Positions 59,217-64,000 of a stretch of DNA of 64,000 nt are shown piece after piece (the first letter of the stretch is position 1; each line of letters begins with the position of its first letter). The DNA comes from Phycisphaeraceae bacterium. Its GTDB lineage: Bacteria; Planctomycetota; Phycisphaerae; Phycisphaerales; UBA1924. Where the stretch lies: positions 1,426,001-1,490,000 of the forward strand of contig JAHBXH010000001.1 of the NCBI GenBank assembly GCA_019636555.1. Reading direction: 5' to 3'. Below the pieces are notes generated by a model. The model saw only the letters and a list, made by a program, of their open reading frames with translations, had not been told where the DNA came from and made no database searches. A program made the position numbers and the translations under genes.

Positions 59217-59594
59217 TTGAAGCGACACGAAACGAGCGAGCACGAACGGGAGCGGGCGGACGGCCTGCGGGATTCGCCGCCTCCGCCTCAAATTCCTGAA
59301 CTGCTGCGCGAGCCGGTGGCTCGCCCGCCCGTGTTGGATCGAAATGAAGTCGCGAGCCAATCCGGTCTTGCGAATGTTTCGACCGCGTGGGGCGTGGCGA
59401 TGGACTTTGTCGGGTCGGTGATCGGCGCGCTTTTGCTCGGCTATTTCGCGGATCGCTGGCAGGGGACGAGTCCGAGGTACACGCTGATCGGGATGGTGGT
59501 GGGGTTCACGTTCGCGCTCTATCGGATCATCTCACGCACCTTGGCGGAAGAGAGACGCGAGAAAGAGCGGCGAAACAAGCGGAAACAGGGCTGA
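59217..59594 (+). CDS. atpZ: AtpZ/AtpI-like ATP synthase assembly protein
   Basis: 125 residues from TTG with GGGAG five bases upstream. Two membrane helices (WGVAMDFVGSVIGALLLGYF and YTLIGMVVGFTFALYRII) separated by the loop ADRWQGTSPR are typical of the small AtpZ-type proteins at the start of atp operons. It may help c-ring assembly or ion supply. The N-terminal 45 residues are charged and variable, and the C-terminus is highly basic. Confidence 0.82.
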   Translation: MKRHETSEHERERADGLRDSPPPPQIPELLREPVARPPVLDRNEVASQSGLANVSTAWGVAMDFVGSVIGALLLGYFADRWQGTSPRYTLIGMVVGFTFALYRIISRTLAEERREKERRNKRKQG

Positions 59595-59690
59595 AGTTCG
59601 GCGATTTTGGAGCGGGTTCGGGCTCGTCGATTGGGCTCGGCGAGGCTATCCTTCCTCCCCTCATTTTCCCTTCGATTTCGGAAGCACTTT

Positions 59691-60149
59691 TTGAACAGCG
59701 TCGCCAGCAATACAAACCCGGACCAGACCCGTGCGGCGCGCGGGAAACTGGGGTTTGTCATGCTCTTTGCGACGGTCGCGGCGTTCGGCGTGGCGGTGGG
59801 TGTTGCAGCGCTGCTCGGCGCCGATTCGGTGACCCTAGGGGTGGCGCTCCTTGCCATCGCGATCGGGAGCCTCGCGACGCTCGGGCCGGTGATCATGAAG
59901 TTCGGGCGCGAGAGTTTCGGCGTCGCGGTGATGTTCGCCGGCGCGGCTCGGATGATCCTCGCCCTTGGTGTTTGCTACGCGGCGCGCGAGATGGCGCCGG
60001 ACTTGAACTCTCGGGCGCTGTTCCTCGGTGTGGGGTCGGCGGCGCTTGTCTTGATGGTTGTTGAGGTTTGGACTTCGATCAGGATTCTCTCCGCGATGGA
60101 GCGCGAGCGCGCGTCGCATCCGGATGACACGCAACGGAAGGCCGCATGA
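59691..60149 (+). CDS. atpI: AtpI-like ATP synthase subunit I
   Basis: 152 residues from TTG at 59691, four hydrophobic segments (FVMLFATVAAFGVAVGVAAL, LGVALLAIAIGSLATLG, VAVMFAGAARMILALGV, ALFLGVGSAALVLMVVEVW). Position between atpZ and atpB and the membrane plan fit subunit I. Its stop overlaps the atpB ATG as ATGA. The start codon is the least certain of the operon. Confidence 0.72.
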   Translation: MNSVASNTNPDQTRAARGKLGFVMLFATVAAFGVAVGVAALLGADSVTLGVALLAIAIGSLATLGPVIMKFGRESFGVAVMFAGAARMILALGVCYAAREMAPDLNSRALFLGVGSAALVLMVVEVWTSIRILSAMERERASHPDDTQRKAA

Positions 60150-61078
60150 CCGCTTTTGCAATGAACATCTTGGCGTCCGCCGATCCGCTCGAGCACGTGG
60201 TGAATGCCGCAGCAGTCCGGAGCGCGGACGGCTACTGGCTCTGGTCGGGCAACCAGGGCGCCCTGGTGCTTTCGGGGCTGATTCTCGTCTTCGTCGGCAT
60301 GTGGGCGGCGAGCAAGATCAAGACGGGCCCGTCCAGCCAAGGGGCCGACGCGTATGTGACGCGCAGCCGGTTTGCGCAGCTCGTTGAAGTGATCTGCGAA
60401 TACCTGCGGGAGGAAGTCGCGCGACCTCTGCTCGGCGATCGCACCGACAAGTTGATGCCGTTCCTCTGGACGATTTTCTTCTTCATTCTCGTGAACAATC
60501 TGATCGGCTTGACGCCGGTGCGCGATGTGCTCCACATTGTCGGCATCGAGAAGGTCTGGATCGGCGGCACCGCGACACAGAACATCTGGGTGACGGGAAC
60601 ACTCGCGATCATCGCGGCCTTGGTTTTCAACATCGCGGCGATCATGCGACTCGGCCCGGTCGGGTTCGTCAAGCACATGATGGGCGGCTTGCCCTGGACG
60701 ATGTTCCCGATCGCTCTGCTGCTTCTGGTCATCGAGGCCGCCGGCCAGTTCATCATCAAGCCGTTCGCGCTGGCATTGCGTCTTTTCGCCAACATGACCG
60801 CGGGCCACGTGCTGATCGCGACGCTGCTCTCGTTCGCGGGCGGCGCGATCGCGAGCGCGCTCGGCGGCGGCGGCTACGGCACCAATTCCGCGATTACGGT
60901 CGTGAGTGTCGTCTCCGCGACGATGCTGATGTTCCTGGAGTTGTTCGTTGCGTTCCTCCAGGCATTCGTTTTCATGTTCCTGACCGCGATCTTCATTTCC
61001 ATCATGGATCACCACGACGAGCATGAGCATGAGCACGGGCATGATCATGCCACCGGTCACGAGCACGCCCACGCGTGA
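60146..61078 (+). CDS. atpB: ATP synthase Fo subunit a
   Basis: 310 residues. Membrane helices alternate with FFFILVNNLIGLTPVRDVLH and the essential-arginine helix KPFALALRLFANMTAGHVLI (Arg in ALRLFAN). VSATMLMFLELFVAFLQAFV is the last core helix. Subunit a forms the proton half-channels next to the c ring. The last 23 residues contain ten histidines among acidic residues, a tail absent from standard subunit a and possibly metal-binding. Confidence 0.95.
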   Translation: MTAFAMNILASADPLEHVVNAAAVRSADGYWLWSGNQGALVLSGLILVFVGMWAASKIKTGPSSQGADAYVTRSRFAQLVEVICEYLREEVARPLLGDRTDKLMPFLWTIFFFILVNNLIGLTPVRDVLHIVGIEKVWIGGTATQNIWVTGTLAIIAALVFNIAAIMRLGPVGFVKHMMGGLPWTMFPIALLLLVIEAAGQFIIKPFALALRLFANMTAGHVLIATLLSFAGGAIASALGGGGYGTNSAITVVSVVSATMLMFLELFVAFLQAFVFMFLTAIFISIMDHHDEHEHEHGHDHATGHEHAHA

Positions 61079-61148
61079 AGACGGACCACTGCTTCTCCCG
61101 CGTGCGGGTGAGGCGAAGGAACCTGTGCACTTTGGAAAGGGTTTCGAG

Positions 61149-61460
61149 ATGATGAGCAAGTTGTTGACGAAGACGACGATGCTGGCGATGGGCGCGATGG
61201 CGGCTGTGCCGACCCTCGCTCTCGCGGCGGACGAAGTCGCGGGCGGCTCGAGCATCGGCAAGGGTCTGGCCGTCCTTGGCGGCGGCATGGCTCTGGTCGG
61301 TGGCGGCATCGGCATCGGTCTGGTGGGCAAGGGCGCCGTCGAGGCGATCGCCCGTCAGCCCGAAGCGGCCGGCAAGATCCAGATCAACATGATCCTGGCT
61401 GCCGCGCTGATCGAAGGTGCGACGCTGTTCGCGGTGTTCGCGGGCTTCGCGGCCAAGTAA
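61149..61460 (+). CDS. atpE: ATP synthase Fo subunit c
   Basis: 103 residues. The mature c hairpin is IGKGLAVLGGGMALVGGGIG, the polar loop RQPEAAGKI, and the second helix INMILAAALIEGATLFAVFA, with the ion-binding glutamate. No Gln is seen at the sodium-ligand position of helix one, so protons are the likely ion. It has an N-terminal extension of about 28 residues, shaped like a signal peptide (LTKTTMLAMGAMAAVPTLAL, then AADE), as in some planctomycete c subunits. Confidence 0.93.
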   Translation: MMSKLLTKTTMLAMGAMAAVPTLALAADEVAGGSSIGKGLAVLGGGMALVGGGIGIGLVGKGAVEAIARQPEAAGKIQINMILAAALIEGATLFAVFAGFAAK

Positions 61461-61549
61461 TACTCGATCGCTCGGGGCCTTGACGGGCGTCGAGCGGATT
61501 CATTCGACCGATGATTTTTCGAATCGCGTTTTTCGACTGGAGAGTTCCG

Positions 61550-62152
61550 ATGCTCACGAAACTTCGAACCGGCATGTTCCTGGCCTTCACGACGATCGCG
61601 CCGCTGGCGGCGATGGCGGTGGAGGGCGAACACGGCGGCGACATTCAGGGACCGATCGCAACGACCAAGCAGGGAATCGCGACGGCGATCACCGCTCTCG
61701 TGGTCTTCGCGCTGGTTTTCGCCATTCTGGGTGTGAAGGTGTGGCCGGCGATCACGGCCGGGCTTGATGAGCGTGCCGACAAGATCAAGGCCGAGATCGA
61801 AGCGGCCGAGAACGCCCGCAAGCAGGCGAAGGACGCTCTCGCTCAGTACGAGGCGAGCCTGGCGCAAGCGCGTGCCGAGGCCGCGAAGATGATCGAGCAG
61901 ACCAAGGCGCAGCAGAGCCAACTCGCGGCGGAACTCCGGGCAAAGGCCGAGATCGAACTCTCCGCGATGCGCGAGCGCGCGGTCAAGGAAATCCAGCAGG
62001 CCAAGCAGTCGGCCGTTGCCGAGCTGTACACCGACGCGACCAATCTCGCGACGATGGTCGCCGGGAAGATCCTCAAGCGCGAGATCAATACCCAGGATCA
62101 GCAGCGGCTGGTGGAAGAGTCGCTCGGTCAGTTGCAGGGACTGCGGAACTAA
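61550..62152 (+). CDS. atpF: ATP synthase Fo subunit b
   Basis: 200 residues. A signal-like N-terminus (LRTGMFLAFTTIAPLAAMA) precedes a second hydrophobic segment (ATAITALVVFALVFAILGVK). A long Ala/Glu/Lys helix then carries the stator coiled coil (LAQARAEAAKMIEQTKAQQS), as in subunit b. The ATG at 61550 follows GGAGAG. Only one b-type gene is present. Confidence 0.92.
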   Translation: MLTKLRTGMFLAFTTIAPLAAMAVEGEHGGDIQGPIATTKQGIATAITALVVFALVFAILGVKVWPAITAGLDERADKIKAEIEAAENARKQAKDALAQYEASLAQARAEAAKMIEQTKAQQSQLAAELRAKAEIELSAMRERAVKEIQQAKQSAVAELYTDATNLATMVAGKILKREINTQDQQRLVEESLGQLQGLRN

Positions 62153-62237
62153 GCGAAGGCACTGTGCACTGGGAACGGGGAAATCGGGCGAAGAACGACA
62201 CGCAAGAACAAAGCACCTCAATCGCGAAGATCAACAC

Positions 62238-62846
62238 ATGCCACTTTCTCAAGCCAAGCCCGATGCACTCGCCAACACCTACGCCAAGAGCCTCTATGCC
62301 GAGGCGTTTGCCGCGGGAGGCCGCGAGCGCGTGGAGGCGCTGCAGGGTCAGCTCGAAGACCTGCTCGAGATGACGCGCAACGACAAGACATTTAACGAGT
62401 TTCTCGCGTCTCGCGTAATCCCGACGGCCGAACGCGAAGAGGCGCTGAAGAAGATTCTGGGCGGGCGGATCGACGAGTTGCTTCTGCGTTTCCTGCTCGT
62501 TGTGAATCGCAAGGACCGGCTCGGGCACATCGTTCCGATTGCCGCGGCATACGACCAGGTCGTGCAGCAGCAGTTCGGACGCGTCGAGGTCGATGTGATC
62601 ACAGCGACGCCGATTGATCAGGGGCAGCTCGGGGGCGTGAAGTCGCGGCTCGGCTCGGCGCTCGGCAAGGAAGTCGTTGTGCACGCGTACACCGAGCCGG
62701 CGATGATCGGCGGCGTGAAGTTCCGCATCGGCGATCAGTTGATCGACGCGAGCGTGCAGACGAGCCTGCGGAAGATCCGCGACCAGCTCAACACGCACGG
62801 CGACGCGGCGGTTCGCGGAAAGATCGATCGGATCATCGAGGGGTGA
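62238..62846 (+). CDS. atpH: ATP synthase F1 subunit delta
   Basis: 202 residues. YAKSLYAEAFAAGGRERVEA at the N-terminus, FLLVVNRKDRLGHIVPIAAA in the middle and the C-terminal YTEPAMIGGVKFRIGDQLID are hallmarks of the delta (OSCP) family. It joins the stator to F1. The expected next genes (atpA, G, D, C) do not follow; instead a repeat-flanked element and a convergent gene do. Confidence 0.92.
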   Translation: MPLSQAKPDALANTYAKSLYAEAFAAGGRERVEALQGQLEDLLEMTRNDKTFNEFLASRVIPTAEREEALKKILGGRIDELLLRFLLVVNRKDRLGHIVPIAAAYDQVVQQQFGRVEVDVITATPIDQGQLGGVKSRLGSALGKEVVVHAYTEPAMIGGVKFRIGDQLIDASVQTSLRKIRDQLNTHGDAAVRGKIDRIIEG

Positions 62847-62871
62847 TGCCGGATCGGGGCTTCCGGTGTTG

Positions 62872-63414
62872 CACCACAAAGAACACTGAGGACACAAAGA
62901 GCACAGAGAGAAGCGGGAGTTGAAAGAAGAGTCAAAGGACTCTTCGGGTAATGCCGTCTTTCAGCAGATTGGTGTTGAAGTTGATGAGCAGGCCGATGGG
63001 GATCTCGGCCAGCTTCATGTACGTGAGCAGTTGTGATTCGTGGACGGGGAGCACCTTCTCAACAGATTTCAGCTCTACCACGATTTGGCCTCCCACGAGC
63101 AAATCGAGCCGCAAACCTGTGTCGAGAATCGTGTCGCGGTAGGAAATCGGAACCTGCACTTCGGATTCAAACGAGACGCCGCGGGCCTGAAGCTCGAGCA
63201 TCAGGCACTGCTGGTAGATGGACTCGAGCAGACCCGGACCGAGTTGACGATGAACGGCAATGGCGGCGCCGATGATCGAGTGTGTCAGCGGATCAGCGTG
63301 TGCGAAGCGATCCTGAACCCATGATTTGTCCTTGGTCGCTTCCCTATCCATCATTCTCATCCTCATTCCTGGTCTCTCTCTGTGACCTTTGTGTCCTCGG
63401 TGTCCTTTGTGGTG
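62872..63414. mobile_element. 543-bp element with 40-bp inverted repeats around a GxxExxY gene
   Basis: The ends, 62872-62911 and 63375-63414, are inverted repeats identical at 36 of 40 positions, each opening CACCACAAAG toward the outside. Each arm is itself a run of nine-base units of the form CACNNAGRR (for example CACAAAGAG, CACAGAGAG). The gene for a GxxExxY protein lies between them on the minus strand. No transposase is inside. I infer a small mobilisable or recombinogenic unit; the arms could alternatively be hairpin-forming regulatory repeats. Confidence 0.7.
62932..63354 (-). CDS. GxxExxY-family protein
   Basis: 140 residues. DPLTHSIIGAAIAVHRQLGP, then GLLESIYQQCLMLELQARGV, which contains the name-giving G-x-x-E-x-x-Y. 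ISYRDTILDTGLRLDLLVGG and IVVELKSVEKVLPVHESQLL give a D...ELK pattern of a PD-(D/E)xK-like nuclease fold. The function is unknown. Of several in-frame ATGs (63366, 63360, 63354, 63351), 63354 has AGGA at five bases. Confidence 0.85.
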   Translation of the reverse strand: MMDREATKDKSWVQDRFAHADPLTHSIIGAAIAVHRQLGPGLLESIYQQCLMLELQARGVSFESEVQVPISYRDTILDTGLRLDLLVGGQIVVELKSVEKVLPVHESQLLTYMKLAEIPIGLLINFNTNLLKDGITRRVL

Positions 63415-63434
63415 AATGACCCAGGTGCCGATGG

Positions 63435-64000
63435 TCACAATGTACCGGATGATCGCAGCCAGGCGAGCACCTCCGCCGCGTTCTGATCGGGCGGGAAGAC
63501 CGGATACCAGACTTTGCGGATGATGCCGCCGTCGCAGTACCAACTCATTCTCTTGATGAGTGTGCGAGGGCCGCCCGGAGGCAGGCCATCGACGATCGGG
63601 GGCATCTCCATCGTGGGCAGATTCATCGCGCGCGTGAGCACGAGGTCGGAGTCGCTGAGAAGCTCAAAGCCCAGGTGCGTGCGCTCCGCGAACTCGTGCT
63701 GGTATTCCGGCGTCTGCGTGCTGACGCCGAAGATGGAAACACCGAGCGCGGCGAACTCCGAAGCGAGATCGCGATAGGCGCAGGAGTGAGGCGTGCAGCC
63801 CCGCGCGCCGGGGACGAGATCCCAGCCATCCGGCGGCGGTCGACCCGGAACGCCGGAGCGTGGATAGAAGAAAAGAACCATTTTTCCGGTGATTTCAGAG
63901 AGATTGCGCGATGTGCCGCGAGATGTGATCAGCGAGATCTGTGGCAAGCGTAATCCGGTCAGGTGAGCGGCGGCGCCATCGTCTTGCGGAACGGGAAGGT
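63435..64000 (-). CDS. peroxiredoxin (AhpC/TSA type), 5' end outside window
   Basis: The frame is open through the right edge, so the N-terminus is missing; a TTG at 63947 is not needed as a start. The visible 188 residues include VLFFYPRSGVPG and GARGCTPHSCAYRDLASEF, where the cysteine of TPHSC fits the peroxidatic position of the thioredoxin-fold peroxiredoxins, and VSIFGVSTQTPEYQHEFAER. It should reduce peroxides. It is convergent toward the GxxExxY element. Confidence 0.85.
   Translation of the reverse strand, partial: LPVPQDDGAAAHLTGLRLPQISLITSRGTSRNLSEITGKMVLFFYPRSGVPGRPPPDGWDLVPGARGCTPHSCAYRDLASEFAALGVSIFGVSTQTPEYQHEFAERTHLGFELLSDSDLVLTRAMNLPTMEMPPIVDGLPPGGPRTLIKRMSWYCDGGIIRKVWYPVFPPDQNAAEVLAWLRSSGTL

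Overview
The window is high-GC bacterial DNA, densely packed with genes and with many GTG and TTG starts. Several features point to a planctomycete, most likely class Phycisphaerae. One is a secreted protein with a C-terminal PEP-CTERM-like tail (ALLGLGGLIAARRRR). Another is a large secreted protein ending in a dockerin-like CPADFNGDGGVDDTDF repeat. Others are a Ser/Thr kinase next to an ECF-like sigma factor, and Zn-ribbon membrane paralogs. The assignment is inference from family composition; the window contains no rRNA or tRNA gene.

Layout. 1-4.7 kb: end of an unknown gene, a GlmU-like sugar nucleotidyltransferase and the mreBCD cell-shape operon (minus strand), with a HAD phosphatase between them. 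5-9.5 kb: exported coiled-coil protein, divergent sigma factor and membrane Ser/Thr kinase. 9.5-16 kb: trpD, then a two-gene membrane unit (a coiled-coil/low-complexity protein and a von Willebrand A protein). 16-18 kb: PEP-CTERM protein and an ArsR regulator-SRPBCC pair with two palindromic operator candidates. 18-25 kb: miaB, an orphan sensor kinase, a TraB-like protein, yraN, a SurA-like lipoprotein and a DUF1844 protein. 25-29.5 kb: succinate dehydrogenase, with a frameshifted nucleotidyltransferase-like gene inserted between sdhA and sdhB. 29.5-35.3 kb: fabI, nadC, birA, a HIT hydrolase and mutL. 35-44 kb: accessory-looking stretch of small or unknown genes (a second nucleotidyltransferase, two Zn-ribbon membrane proteins, an AlkD-like protein, a DHFR-like protein), a MITE-like element, pgk, a GNAT and a truncated aldehyde dehydrogenase. 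44-47.7 kb: fliD-fliS behind a sigma-54-type promoter. 47.7-54.6 kb: SpoIIAA-like protein, exported oxidoreductase, dockerin-type secreted protein, DNA polymerase III delta prime and a glycosyltransferase. 54.6-62.8 kb: sthA, alaS, then the ATP synthase Fo genes plus delta (atpZ-I-B-E-F-H). 62.9-64 kb: a GxxExxY gene framed by 40-bp inverted repeats and a 5'-truncated peroxiredoxin.

The clearest unusual signals are the GxxExxY element with its repeats, the ATP synthase operon that stops after atpH, the broken gene lodged in the sdh operon, heptameric repeat tracts (one inside mutL), the paired ArsR operators, the sigma-54 promoter before an unusually long FliD, and divergent genes whose start codons share one CATG. 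I did not find a complete defence system, a CRISPR array or a prophage.
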